The position numbers and the translations under genes were made by a program. The notes below the pieces were generated by a model that was given only the letters and a program-made list of their open reading frames with translations, searched no databases and was not told the origin of the DNA. Positions 26,971 through 36,919 of a stretch of DNA of 64,000 nucleotides are shown piece by piece. The stretch comes from Faecalibacter bovis (GTDB taxonomy: Bacteria; Bacteroidota; Bacteroidia; Flavobacteriales; Weeksellaceae). Where the stretch lies: assembly GCF_017948305.1 (NCBI RefSeq), contig NZ_CP072842.1, positions 412,001 to 476,000 of the forward strand, in the 5' to 3' direction. The first letter of the stretch is position 1, and each line of letters starts with the position of its first letter.

Positions 26971-28173
26971 ATGAAAAAAATCTTATTTAGTTTAGGTTTA
27001 GTATTATCATTATCTACAGCATTTGGACAAGTAAATACTGAAGAGTTAAATACTAACCCAGCTCAATTAGCAGAAAAATACAACGCTTTAGCTAAAGAAA
27101 ATTTAACTAAAGGTGATGTAACTAAAGCAAGCGAAAGTTTATCTAAATTAGCAAAATACGAAAACGGTAAAGTTTGGCAAGTACGTAATAAGGATACGAA
27201 AAAAGACGAGTTTTACTACTCTCAAGCAGATGTTGATGCAGCTGTAGCTGGAGGAAACTATGCTAAACCTAAAGAAATTACTTTAGCACCTAAATATGGT
27301 TTCTTATTACAATCTCAAGTTTCAGATTTAGCAAATAAGCAATTAACTGACGCGAACAATAATTTAGATACTAAAAAGTATGATGAAGCTGCACAAAATT
27401 TCTTAAATGTTTACAACTTAGTTGAAGCATTAGGAACAAAAGAAGAGGTATATAAATACCAAGCAGCTATTTCATATTACAATGGAGCTAAATATGAAAA
27501 AGGATTAGCTATCATTAAAGAATTAGCTAAAAACAATTTCACAGGTGTTTCTGCTAATCAAACTAAAAACTTAAATAGAGATTTATATGTTTTAGCTTTA
27601 AATTCTTTATATAGTTTAAAACAATACGATCCTATTTTAGATGAAGCATTAGCTAAATATCCTACTGATATTGATATTAACTCTCTTGCTACAAGTATCT
27701 ACCAAGTTACTGGTAATGGAGATAAATTAAAATCTAAGATTGAAGAGAACATCAAAATTAATCCAACAGACCACTTAAACTATTATAATTTAGGTGTTTT
27801 ATTAATGGATGATTCGTCTACAGAAGCGAAAGCTCAGGAATTATTTAGAAAATCAATTGAGTTAAATCCTAAACATGTTGAATCTTACAGAAATTTAATA
27901 GCAACTTATTTAACAAAAGATAAAAGCTATACTGAAAAAATCAACAACAACTTAGGAAACTCTAAAGCTGAAAAGGCAATCTATAACGAAAACATTGCTA
28001 AGCGTAAAGAATTATTTTCAACTGTAATTCCTTACTTAGAAAAAATTCACGAATTAGATCCTAAAGATATTACAGTAGTTAAAAATTTAGCTATTGCGCA
28101 CAGAACAGTGGAAAATACTGAAAAAGAAGATTTCTACCGTGCTTTAGAAAAGAAAATGGCAACAGGAAAATAA
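26971..28173 (+). CDS. Exported tetratricopeptide-repeat protein
   Basis: A 400-residue protein with a signal peptide ending A-F-G-Q at residue 20. Helical repeats include recognisable TPR units, for example near 230-300 (D-H-L-N-Y-Y-N-L-G-V-L-L ... A-Q-E-L-F-R-K-S-I-E-L-N-P). TPRs are protein-binding scaffolds; the partner is unknown. It begins 2 bp after gyrA, so it is cotranscribed, and it is closed by a strong terminator. I see no enzyme motif. Confidence 0.82.
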   Translation: MKKILFSLGLVLSLSTAFGQVNTEELNTNPAQLAEKYNALAKENLTKGDVTKASESLSKLAKYENGKVWQVRNKDTKKDEFYYSQADVDAAVAGGNYAKPKEITLAPKYGFLLQSQVSDLANKQLTDANNNLDTKKYDEAAQNFLNVYNLVEALGTKEEVYKYQAAISYYNGAKYEKGLAIIKELAKNNFTGVSANQTKNLNRDLYVLALNSLYSLKQYDPILDEALAKYPTDIDINSLATSIYQVTGNGDKLKSKIEENIKINPTDHLNYYNLGVLLMDDSSTEAKAQELFRKSIELNPKHVESYRNLIATYLTKDKSYTEKINNNLGNSKAEKAIYNENIAKRKELFSTVIPYLEKIHELDPKDITVVKNLAIAHRTVENTEKEDFYRALEKKMATGK

Positions 28174-28188
28174 TCCGATCGTTGTATA

Positions 28189-28223
28189 AAAAAGGGAGAA
28201 TCAAAATTTGATTCTCCCTTTTT
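28189..28223. terminator. Bidirectional terminator between TPR gene and surE
   Basis: A long stem AAAAAGGGAGAATCAAA/TTTGATTCTCCCTTTTT with a minimal loop, shared by convergent genes. Confidence 0.88.
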
Positions 28224-28229
28224 ATTTGA

Positions 28230-28994
28230 TTAAAAATTCCAATTTTTTAATTCACTTAAAAAATGATGAGCTGTTAAATCATAACGAACCGGAACTACAG
28301 AAATAAAACCATTTTCTAAGGCATATTCATCTGTATCATCTCCTTTATCATGATTTACAAATTCACCACACATCCAGTAATATTGTCTACCACGTGGATC
28401 TTCTCTCTTATCAAACTTCTCTTCCCATTTAGCATCTGCCTGACGACAAACTTTTACGCCTTTAATATCATTTTCTGATACTTTTGGGATATTTACATTC
28501 AATACAATTCCTTTAGGTAATCTTTTTTCTAAAACTTCCTTAATAATTGTTTTAATGTATTTTTCAGCTGCTGAAAAATTTGCATCATAATCAAAATCAT
28601 CCAACGAAAAACCTATCGCAGGAATTCCTTCTATACCAGCTTCAACAGCTGCAGACATCGTTCCTGAATAAATTACATTAATCGATGAATTAGATCCATG
28701 ATTAATTCCTGATAAGCATAAATCTGGTTTTCTTGGTAAAATATGAGCTACTGCTAATTTTACACAATCTACAGGAGTTCCCGAACAAGAAAACTCTCTC
28801 ACCCCACTATTCGATTCTATTTCGTTACAAAAAATTGCCTTATTCAACGTTACAGCATGTCCCATTCCACTTTGCGGACTATCTGGAGCAACAACATATA
28901 CTTCTCCAAACTCTTTAGCCATATTAATCAAATTACGAATTCCGGGCGCTGTAACCCCATCGTCATTTGTGATTAAAATTAACGGTCTTTCCAT
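28230..28994 (-). CDS. surE: 5'/3'-nucleotidase SurE
   Basis: A 254-residue metal-dependent phosphatase that removes phosphate from nucleoside monophosphates. The N-terminal I-L-I-T-N-D-D-G holds the two aspartates that bind the divalent metal; the G-x-G-H-A-V-T, C-S-G-T-P-V-D-C and L-S-G-I-N-H-G-S-N segments complete the active site. An upstream ATG at 29027 adds 11 residues, but M-E-R-P-L-I-L-I-T-N-D-D matches the usual start. It faces the ctp gene across about 120 bp. Confidence 0.93.
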   Translation of the reverse strand: MERPLILITNDDGVTAPGIRNLINMAKEFGEVYVVAPDSPQSGMGHAVTLNKAIFCNEIESNSGVREFSCSGTPVDCVKLAVAHILPRKPDLCLSGINHGSNSSINVIYSGTMSAAVEAGIEGIPAIGFSLDDFDYDANFSAAEKYIKTIIKEVLEKRLPKGIVLNVNIPKVSENDIKGVKVCRQADAKWEEKFDKREDPRGRQYYWMCGEFVNHDKGDDTDEYALENGFISVVPVRYDLTAHHFLSELKNWNF

Positions 28995-29112
28995 AATTAT
29001 TCTTACTTTTAGTAATTCTTTAGACAATGCAAAAATCTTAAAATAATTATTATTTTGATTTATATTTGAATGAAGATTTTATAATATTAATTAATTCCAA
29101 TAAAAACTTAAT

Positions 29113-31245
29113 ATGCTAGTTAAAAAAACGTATATCTTATTATCGTTTTTATCGATGAGTTTACTTGCTTTTTGCTTTTGTAAACCTATGCTAGATAATG
29201 ATGACGAGAAAGAAAAATTAGTAATTAAAAATACTAGAAATACACTTTCTTATTTACATTACAAACCGGCTCAAATTGACGATAAATTTTCTGAAAATGT
29301 ATTCAATAAATATATTGAGAATTTAGACCCTTCTAAACGCTTCTTATTACAAAGCGATTATGATGCTTTCAAAAAAGACATTCATAATTTAGATGATTAT
29401 TTTAAAACTGAAAATTTAAGTTTCTATAATCAGACTGTAGATACGATGTATGTACGTATTGAAGAAGCTGAAAAGTATGCATTAGAAATTCTAGAAAAAC
29501 CTTTCGATTTTAATACAAAAGAAGATTTAATTTTAGATCCTAAAAATCAACCTTACGCTACAACTAAGGCTGAAGCTAAGGATTTATGGAGAAAGTATTT
29601 GAAATATAATACAATGCTAGAAATTACTTCTATGCAAGATGATTTGGAAGGTAAAAATGCAAAAGATTCTATTGAAATTGCATCATCTGAAGATGAGAAA
29701 CCAAAAAACATCACAAAAAATACTCCTTTTTCTGAAATTGAAAAAATTGCAAGAGAAGACGTTAAAGATTTAATTACAGATTATTTCCGCCGTTTAAAGA
29801 AACGTAAAAGAAGTACTTATTTTTCTTTATACGTAAATTCTCATACAGAACAATATGATCCACATACCTCATTCTTCTCACCAACAGACAAAGAAGATTT
29901 TGATGTATCTATGTCGGGACAATTAGAAGGAATTGGTGCAAAATTACAAGACAAAAAAGGTTATGCAACAATTGCAGAATTAGTTGTCGGTGGACCAGCT
30001 TGGAAAGGTGGAAAATTAGAAGTTGGTGATCAAATTATCAAGGTTGCACAAGGTAAAAAAGGTGAACCTGTAAATATCGTAGGAATGTTATTAGACGAAG
30101 CAATTCGTTTAATTCGTGGTAAAAAAGGATCTGAAGTTATCTTAACTGTTAAGAAAAAAGATGGTTCTACTCAAGATATTTCTATCATTCGTGATGTTAT
30201 TGAACATGATGAAGTATTTGCTCGTTCTGCTGTAATTTCTGACGCAAATGGTGACAAATACGGTGTGATTTATTTACCAGAATTCTACACATCAATGGGA
30301 GAAAAAGAAGGTAGAGATCCATCAGTAGATATTGAAAAAGAGATTGCTTTATTAAAGAAAGAAAACATCAAAGGTTTAGTTTTTGACGTTCGTAATAATG
30401 GTGGAGGTTCTTTGGAAGAAGTTGTTCAAATTTCTGGATTATTCATTAAAAATGGTCCTATCGTTCAAGTAAAACGTAGTGATGGAATGAAAAAAATTCA
30501 TGAAGATAAAGACGACAATATTGCTTACGATGGTCCATTAGTAATTTTAGTAAACGAATTATCAGCATCGGCATCTGAAATTTTAGCAGCAGCAATGCAA
30601 GATTACGGAAGAGCTGTAGTTGTTGGTTCGCCACAATCTTTCGGAAAAGGAACTGTGCAAACGATGTTACCATTAGATCAAAGAACAAGAAGCGATGAAT
30701 ACGGAGCTATTAAATTAACAATACAGAAATTTTATCGTGTAAACGGAGGATCAACTCAGTTAAAAGGAGTTGCATCGGACATACCAATGGTCGATCAATT
30801 TACATATAGCGATATAAACGAAGGATCTCGTCCTGAAGCTTTAGCATGGGATCAGATAGAAGCTTTAAGCGTTCAAAAATGGAACAATCCATTTGATTTA
30901 AATGTGATAAAAGCAAAAAGTGCTGAACGTTTAAAAAATAATCAACACTTAAAAATGATTGATGAAAGTATGCAATTAGTTAAGAAATTTGAAGAAACTA
31001 AAAAGGTTCCTTTAAATATAGAAGAATATAAAGCATACCGAAAAAATCGTGAAGCTGAAATTAAAAAATTTGAAGATTTAGATAAATACAGCAACAAACT
31101 AAATGTTTCTATGAATGCTAAAGATTTAGCAACATCTAAAAACGATACAGTATTTAAAGCTAAACGCGAAAACTGGATTAAAGGTTTGAAAAAAGATATT
31201 TATTTAGAAGAATCTGTTAACGTATTAAAAGATTTAAGAAAATAA
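29113..31245 (+). CDS. C-terminal processing protease (Tsp/Prc, S41)
   Basis: A 710-residue protease. The signal segment at 1-25 contains L-L-A-F-C, an imperfect lipobox. The N-terminal TSP helical domain is followed by a PDZ domain (about 265-345), the S41 core with S-A-S-E-I-L (catalytic Ser) and F-G-K-G-T-V-Q (catalytic Lys, about residue 516), and a C-terminal helical extension. It trims the C-termini of envelope proteins in the periplasm. The -7 box TATATTTG is at 29061-29068. The ABC permease starts 2 bp after its stop. Confidence 0.92.
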   Translation: MLVKKTYILLSFLSMSLLAFCFCKPMLDNDDEKEKLVIKNTRNTLSYLHYKPAQIDDKFSENVFNKYIENLDPSKRFLLQSDYDAFKKDIHNLDDYFKTENLSFYNQTVDTMYVRIEEAEKYALEILEKPFDFNTKEDLILDPKNQPYATTKAEAKDLWRKYLKYNTMLEITSMQDDLEGKNAKDSIEIASSEDEKPKNITKNTPFSEIEKIAREDVKDLITDYFRRLKKRKRSTYFSLYVNSHTEQYDPHTSFFSPTDKEDFDVSMSGQLEGIGAKLQDKKGYATIAELVVGGPAWKGGKLEVGDQIIKVAQGKKGEPVNIVGMLLDEAIRLIRGKKGSEVILTVKKKDGSTQDISIIRDVIEHDEVFARSAVISDANGDKYGVIYLPEFYTSMGEKEGRDPSVDIEKEIALLKKENIKGLVFDVRNNGGGSLEEVVQISGLFIKNGPIVQVKRSDGMKKIHEDKDDNIAYDGPLVILVNELSASASEILAAAMQDYGRAVVVGSPQSFGKGTVQTMLPLDQRTRSDEYGAIKLTIQKFYRVNGGSTQLKGVASDIPMVDQFTYSDINEGSRPEALAWDQIEALSVQKWNNPFDLNVIKAKSAERLKNNQHLKMIDESMQLVKKFEETKKVPLNIEEYKAYRKNREAEIKKFEDLDKYSNKLNVSMNAKDLATSKNDTVFKAKRENWIKGLKKDIYLEESVNVLKDLRK

Positions 31246-31247
31246 GA

Positions 31248-32360
31248 ATGGATCAAAATTCAGGTTCTTTTACTCAAATCGTACTTAGAAAATTAAGAAA
31301 GAGCCCTATTGGGCTCATTTCTTTTAGTATAATTTTGTTAGCTGGATTAGTTACAATTTCCGCATATTTCATTGCTACTGACAAAACTAAAAACGCAAAC
31401 AGACAAGATTTAGCACTTGCTTATGCTCCAATTGGTCATCATCAATTAACATTAGAAATTCCTTTACCAAATTACACTGACACTCGTAGTTTGAGTGATT
31501 TATTTTTTGGAAAAGAAATCGATTCTGAACATATCAGCATTGCTTCCTATAAAATTGTGAACGATCAATTAACGTATGTTCCGTATTTAGGAAATGGATT
31601 AAATGGAGATCCTTTACATGTAAATTTAAAAGAATGGACAAAGCATGACATCTCTTTAGCAGCGATTGAAAAAGATTTCATTTTTAATAAAACCTATATT
31701 TTAGGAACTGATAGTTACGGTCGAGATTTCTTTTCGAGATTAGTAATCGGAACAAGAATTTCTTTCTTAATTGGATTTATAGCTGTTTTTATTTCTTTAG
31801 TTGTCGGTGTTACTTTAGGTGCTATTGCTGGTTATTACAAAGGAAAAACAGACAATATCATCATGTGGTTTATCAATGTCATTTGGTCAATTCCTACTCT
31901 ACTTTTAGTTATCGCAATTACCTTAGCCATCGGAAAAGGATTTTGGCAAATATTTATTGCAGTTGGATTAACCATGTGGGTTGAAGTTGCACGTGTCGTA
32001 AGAGGACAATTTTTATCTTACCGCGAAAAAGAATTTGTAGAAGCTGCAAGAGCTTTAGGTTTTAGTGATTTTAATATCATTTTTAAACAAATTATGCCCA
32101 ATATTATTGCTCCAGTTATTGTGATTTCAGCGGCCAATTTTGCCTCAGCTATTTTAGTAGAATCGGGATTAAGCTTTTTAGGTATTGGAGCACAACCTCC
32201 TACACCATCGTGGGGAAACATAATAAAAGAACATTACAGCCATATCATTTTAGGCAAACAGCATTTAGCTATTTTACCAGGTTTAGCCATTATGATTTTA
32301 GTTTTAGGATTTAATATTTTCGGTAATACACTCCGAGATTTAATGGATATAAAAAATTAA
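31248..32360 (+). CDS. Oligopeptide-type ABC transporter permease (OppC/DppC-like)
   Basis: A 370-residue inner-membrane permease with six TMs. The EAA motif E-A-A-R-A-L-G-F-S-D (about 265-274), followed by I-M-P-N-I, contacts the ATPase. A long periplasmic stretch (about 45-150) separates TM1 from the rest. The G-T-D-S-Y-G-R-D-F-F-S-R segment before TM2 is the DppC/OppC signature. The partner permease, binding protein and ATPases are not in this window. It is cotranscribed with the ctp gene, 2 bp upstream. Confidence 0.9.
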   Translation: MDQNSGSFTQIVLRKLRKSPIGLISFSIILLAGLVTISAYFIATDKTKNANRQDLALAYAPIGHHQLTLEIPLPNYTDTRSLSDLFFGKEIDSEHISIASYKIVNDQLTYVPYLGNGLNGDPLHVNLKEWTKHDISLAAIEKDFIFNKTYILGTDSYGRDFFSRLVIGTRISFLIGFIAVFISLVVGVTLGAIAGYYKGKTDNIIMWFINVIWSIPTLLLVIAITLAIGKGFWQIFIAVGLTMWVEVARVVRGQFLSYREKEFVEAARALGFSDFNIIFKQIMPNIIAPVIVISAANFASAILVESGLSFLGIGAQPPTPSWGNIIKEHYSHIILGKQHLAILPGLAIMILVLGFNIFGNTLRDLMDIKN

Positions 32361-32363
32361 TAC

Positions 32364-32393
32364 AAAGCGATTCTAACTGAATCGCTTTTTTTT
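32364..32393 (+). terminator. Terminator after ABC permease
   Basis: A 10-bp stem AAAGCGATTC/GAATCGCTTT with a 5-base loop and T-run. Confidence 0.88.
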
Positions 32394-32443
32394 ATTTCAT
32401 ATGTTAAATTATTGACTAACTTTAAATTCAACCAACTTAAACT

Positions 32444-34357
32444 ATGAGAAATTTTTTTTATATTTTTTCTCTACTACTGACCTACCCTAATATTTTTGCA
32501 CAAGTTTGCAAATTTACACAAGACCATAATGGAAACATTGGGTCTACGCACATTTCATGTGGCTATAATTTTTCTAATTCGTGTATTAATATTACAGCGA
32601 ATTTTCCAACAATTCGGGATTCTTATAGTTACGCCAGTCCAACACAAATTGCGTATAATCCGACAGGAAATTACACAACAGGAATTGCTTTAAACGCAAA
32701 TGATGATGATAGATTTATTAAAAAATTACATTTATCTGAAATAGGCGGAAATGAACCTTTTCTTTTTCATTTTTATGGGAATGTAAAAAGTTCTTTAACT
32801 ATTAGTTCCAATGGAATAATCTCGTTTAATGATAATATTAACGAAGGTGATTTTAGCACGCCAGATTCGAATAATAATTCGTTGCCTTCTGCTTTCTTAC
32901 CACAAGATGCTATTTATGGAATTTTTCAAGATTTAGAATTTAATAGCGCTAATGATTCTGAAATTTATTATCATGTAATGGGTGGATATCCCTGCAGAAA
33001 ATTAATCATCAATTATTACAAAGCAAGATTAAGTGGTACAGAATTAACTTCTACTTTTCAGATTGTTTTGAATGAAAGAACAGGAATTATTGAGATTAAT
33101 GTAGAATCTAAACCGCTAGCTGATTCATCAATGCGTTTCAAAAATGCTTTGATTGGTATTAATGGAAATGTTTTAAACGGAATTGCTGCTCCAAACCGAA
33201 ATACAGGAAATTGGCAAGCAACGAATGAATCCTATGTTTTTACACCAAACGGTAATAATTTATCACCTACAAATTACAGATGGACAAATTCGCTAAACAA
33301 TTCAGTTACAAATAACGCAACTGTTAATGTTTGCAACATTGTTCCGTCAATATATACGGCGACTGCAAATTATACTAATCAGAATAATGAAGTATTTAAT
33401 GTCAAACAAAATCATCCTATAACTTTTGACAATGCATATCCAATTCCAAAAAATCATTCGGAAGTAATATGTAATACGACAACTTCATTACAACAATCTC
33501 AATTTTATTCAAGTATAAATACTCAAACCAATCATTCATTATTTAGATATAAATTTTATTTGAGTAATGCTGATGCAATTAATAACAATTCGAATTTTAT
33601 ACCTTTTAATCAAAATTTACAAGCCAATCAAACGTATTATGTTAGAATTGAAAATGCGAATGATTCGTCATGTTTTAAAATTGCAACGTTACAACTTCTT
33701 AGTCAGGTAGAATTTCCTTCACATGTAGAAATTTGTGATGCTGGAAATGATCGTACGCAAGAATATGTTTTATCAGGATTAAATTGTCTATTGTTCGAAA
33801 ATATTCCAAACGTAACCAATATCCGTTACTATTTAGACAATCAGACCAATCCTTCTACAACCGCGATTTTAACATCGAATACTCGTATACGAGTGGAGTA
33901 TAATTTACCTGGTTGTCCAAACATCATGTCTAATGAAATTAGAGTAAACTTTATTGATGGTCCTGTCCTATTAATGCAAGAATTAAATTTTGAATCTTTC
34001 GAAGAAATTTTTGATATAATTACTAACAACAATCCAATCTATGAAGAACCTTATATTTGGGAAGAAGAGTTAGAAGAATCTGGAATTGTTTTATCTAACG
34101 CAAGTGACATAACTTCTATCAAAGCTTTTTTAACTTTAGAAGATGCAATCAATAATCGAAACCCACAAAATAGATTAAAAGAAGGGCTTGAGGAAAATAA
34201 TTACGAATATGATCTTTACTTAAGAATAGAAAATGAAAGCAAGGATTGTAGAGGTTTTTGTTACAATATTCTGCCTGTAAATGCGCGCGTAAAATTTAAA
34301 CGTATTATCCTAAATATTAATGATAATGATCCTGACGATCCAATAGATTTCCTTTAA
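32444..34357 (+). CDS. Giant secreted T9SS protein, N-terminal fragment
   Basis: A 637-codon frame with signal peptide (about residues 1-19, ending I-F-A-Q), followed by a beta-rich, N/T-rich extracellular region of the type seen in flavobacterial surface adhesins. It stops at TAA 34355-34357 after I-N-D-N-D-P-D-D-P-I-D-F-L. No sorting tail is present. The protein sequence clearly continues in another frame, and the sorting domain is at the end of the ORF beginning at 34472 in the original frame. Read together they give one protein of about 1,478 residues. Function: probable surface adhesion or gliding-associated protein, inferred only from the sorting domain and composition. Confidence 0.75.
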   Translation: MRNFFYIFSLLLTYPNIFAQVCKFTQDHNGNIGSTHISCGYNFSNSCINITANFPTIRDSYSYASPTQIAYNPTGNYTTGIALNANDDDRFIKKLHLSEIGGNEPFLFHFYGNVKSSLTISSNGIISFNDNINEGDFSTPDSNNNSLPSAFLPQDAIYGIFQDLEFNSANDSEIYYHVMGGYPCRKLIINYYKARLSGTELTSTFQIVLNERTGIIEINVESKPLADSSMRFKNALIGINGNVLNGIAAPNRNTGNWQATNESYVFTPNGNNLSPTNYRWTNSLNNSVTNNATVNVCNIVPSIYTATANYTNQNNEVFNVKQNHPITFDNAYPIPKNHSEVICNTTTSLQQSQFYSSINTQTNHSLFRYKFYLSNADAINNNSNFIPFNQNLQANQTYYVRIENANDSSCFKIATLQLLSQVEFPSHVEICDAGNDRTQEYVLSGLNCLLFENIPNVTNIRYYLDNQTNPSTTAILTSNTRIRVEYNLPGCPNIMSNEIRVNFIDGPVLLMQELNFESFEEIFDIITNNNPIYEEPYIWEEELEESGIVLSNASDITSIKAFLTLEDAINNRNPQNRLKEGLEENNYEYDLYLRIENESKDCRGFCYNILPVNARVKFKRIILNINDNDPDDPIDFL

Positions 34358-34479
34358 AATTTGATTTGGAAACGGCAGACATTTATTTATGTGCCGATGA
34401 TGAATATGAAGTGAATTTGATGACAGATATGAGAAGGTTATTTAATATCACGAGTACAAATTATTCGTGGGATGATTTT
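34343..34479 (+). other. Two compensating frameshifts inside one surface-protein gene
   Basis: Between the two fragments the coding signal is in the -1 frame: from about 34351 it reads P-L-K-F-D-L-E-T-A-D-I-Y-L-C-A-D-D-E-Y-E and on to S-W-D-D near 34475. The original frame there has TAA then TGA. The first shift lies between about 34337 and 34357 near TTT-CC-TTT-AAAA. The second is explained by one extra T in TTTT at 34476-34479, because dropping it gives W-D-D-L-E-I-T-F-H-N-N-Y-G. Frames before and after are the same. Confidence 0.8.
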
Positions 34480-36880
34480 AGAAATAACATTTCATAACAA
34501 TTACGGTACAGCTAACAATTCAGAAAATGAAGGAATTGATACTATTCAACTATTTAGTGGAAATGGAGCAACTTTTTATGTACGTTTAGCGATTCCATTT
34601 TTAGGTGAAATTGATCCTGAAAATCCACCAAGACAAGAATATATTGTAAAACCTTTGATTTATACGATAACGCCAACTACACCAATTATTGAAAAAATTG
34701 ATGTGTGTGTAGATTATACAATCAACGAAAAGTTATTAACATTAAATGATTATATCACTAGATTATTACCTACCAATATTCTGAATTTAAATCCTAATCC
34801 TGTCATTGAATTTTATGCAGATCAAGATGCTACTATTCCAATTACAGAATTACAAGCTACAAGAGAATATCAACGTGTTTGGGTAAAACTTAGATTTTTG
34901 CAAACTGATGAATATTGTGAGCAAATAAGTCCATTGGATATTAAATTAATTGCAAATGAAGGAATTCTAAAACCTACTCATGTAGTAAATCTTGTTTGTG
35001 ATAACAACAACGATCAACAAGAAATTATAAATTTATCAGCTTATATTTCTGAGTTTGTTCAGAATCCTGACAATTACACAATTAAATATTTCAGAAATTA
35101 CAATGCAACAACTAATGCATTTACAAATCAGATTACAAACTATACTAATTTTGTTTTCAATCAAAATACAATAGTATATATTCAATTAACTGATAATAAC
35201 CTAGAAAGTGTATGTTATCAAAAATTAGAAATTGAATTAATTTTTAATACAGATCTTAATCCACCAATTGATTTGGAAGACGAAGCGCATTTACTAATTT
35301 GCAACGAAGCGAATCAAACATTTGTGACGTATAATTTAGATCTTGCCATTCCACAATTATATTTAGAAACGAATAATCCAGAAATTTCAACATTCATAAC
35401 AGGCATAAAATATTACGAAAACATCGCTGATGCAACTTTAGGAAATGATAATTTCATCCGAAATCCTCAAGCTTTTCAATCTCAAGCAACAATCCCAAAT
35501 CGTACGATTTATGCGCGTTTTGAAAGCGTTTCTGGTTGTTATAGTATTGCTCCAATTCATTTGAATATTATCGGAATTATCAAACTTAAAAACAATTTAA
35601 ACGTTGATGTTTGTGATCAAAATTTAGATTCTATTTACCAATTCAATTTCAGAGAATGGATTAACAGTTTAACGCAAGATTCAGAAACGTTAAATGATTT
35701 ATTAACTGATCCTATCGCTAATAGATTAGCTAATTACCGCATTTATTTAACGCAATCTGATTTTGATAACGGTAGATTTTTAACTCCTGAACAGGAAATT
35801 AATTTTATATTAAATCCAGCTATTCATACTTCATTTATTATTGAAGCTACGATAGATGGTGGTTGTGTAGATTTTGTAACAGTGCAAATTAATTATTCTA
35901 CTCCAACTCATTATAATTACACGATCGAACCAATTTGTGATGAATTAAACGACGGTTTTGAATTAGTAGATTTAACACAATTCGAAAATAATTTCCCTGA
36001 TGCAACTTTTATATATTATCGAAATTTAAACGATTTAAATAATGATAGTAATCCAATAGAAACGCCATCAAATTATAATTTTAATGAAACTTTAGGTGAG
36101 AATATTTATTTTAAAATATTTCAAAACGGAAGTATTTGTCCTAATTTAGGTAAAATAGAAATCACCTTAAAAAAGGTTCCATTTGTTGAGATTGAAGATT
36201 ATCATATTTGTCCTGGAACTGAAATTACTATTACTCCAAACGATGATAATTGGGAAATTGATTCTTATCGTTGGGAAGATGCAAACGGATCAATTATCTC
36301 TAATGAAAGAACAATTACTTTGATTGAACCAGGAATTTATCGTTTAACTTTAACAGCCAGCAATGGATGCTCTTTTACTGAAGAATTTGAAATTTCTCAT
36401 TATGATCTTCCGACAATTACAGAAGTAATTTTTCAACAAAATTCAGCAGCAGTTATTGCCACAGGAAACCGAACAATTCTATATTCAATGGACGGTATAA
36501 CTTGGCAAACAAGCAATATTTTTGAAAATTTATTACCTGGAGCTCATTATTTCTATATAAAATTTGAAACAGAAAATTGTATCGTTGGACCATACAAAGG
36601 CGTTATTCCAATCATTGTTAACACCATTACTCCAAACGGTGACGGAATTAATGATAGTTGGAAAATAAAAGATATGGATGCATTTAACGGACAAAATGCA
36701 AAACTTGAAATTTTTGATCGTTACGGTAAACTTTTATACAAACAAGAAAGTAATACAGAACTTAGTTGGAATGGTAAACAAAACGATAGACCATTACCAT
36801 CTTCAAGTTATTGGTACATGATCAATTTACCAGATGGTAGAAAATATACCGGTTATATTAATGTTATTAATAAAAATTAA
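34472..36880 (+). CDS. Giant secreted T9SS protein, C-terminal fragment with gliding-motility-type sorting domain
   Basis: An 802-codon frame in the same frame as the fragment at 32444. It is made of repeated beta-domains, each starting with a C-D-x-N or C-N-E-type unit (V-D-V-C-D-Q-N, L-V-C-D-N-N-N-D, L-I-C-N-E-A-N), and ends with T-P-N-G-D-G-I-N-D-S-W-K, then L-E-I-F-D-R-Y-G-K-L-L-Y and S-Y-W-Y, the gliding motility-associated C-terminal domain (CHU_C/TIGR04131), a T9SS sorting signal. Alone it has no signal peptide, so it could not be exported. The ATG at 34472 is probably not a real start. Confidence 0.75.
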   Translation: MILEITFHNNYGTANNSENEGIDTIQLFSGNGATFYVRLAIPFLGEIDPENPPRQEYIVKPLIYTITPTTPIIEKIDVCVDYTINEKLLTLNDYITRLLPTNILNLNPNPVIEFYADQDATIPITELQATREYQRVWVKLRFLQTDEYCEQISPLDIKLIANEGILKPTHVVNLVCDNNNDQQEIINLSAYISEFVQNPDNYTIKYFRNYNATTNAFTNQITNYTNFVFNQNTIVYIQLTDNNLESVCYQKLEIELIFNTDLNPPIDLEDEAHLLICNEANQTFVTYNLDLAIPQLYLETNNPEISTFITGIKYYENIADATLGNDNFIRNPQAFQSQATIPNRTIYARFESVSGCYSIAPIHLNIIGIIKLKNNLNVDVCDQNLDSIYQFNFREWINSLTQDSETLNDLLTDPIANRLANYRIYLTQSDFDNGRFLTPEQEINFILNPAIHTSFIIEATIDGGCVDFVTVQINYSTPTHYNYTIEPICDELNDGFELVDLTQFENNFPDATFIYYRNLNDLNNDSNPIETPSNYNFNETLGENIYFKIFQNGSICPNLGKIEITLKKVPFVEIEDYHICPGTEITITPNDDNWEIDSYRWEDANGSIISNERTITLIEPGIYRLTLTASNGCSFTEEFEISHYDLPTITEVIFQQNSAAVIATGNRTILYSMDGITWQTSNIFENLLPGAHYFYIKFETENCIVGPYKGVIPIIVNTITPNGDGINDSWKIKDMDAFNGQNAKLEIFDRYGKLLYKQESNTELSWNGKQNDRPLPSSSYWYMINLPDGRKYTGYINVINKN

Positions 36881-36887
36881 ATAAAAT

Positions 36888-36916
36888 AAAAAAGCCATCT
36901 AATAGATGGCTTTTTT
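36888..36916. terminator. Bidirectional terminator
   Basis: A 13-bp stem AAAAAAGCCATCT/AGATGGCTTTTTT with a 3-base loop between the convergent surface-protein and serine-hydrolase genes. Confidence 0.88.
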
Positions 36917-36919
36917 ATT

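Noticed and set aside
34358-34471. Stop-codon readthrough in the original frame joining the two surface-protein fragments
   Set aside because: The original frame contains a TGA soon after TAA, while the -1 frame gives sensible protein. A double indel fits better.
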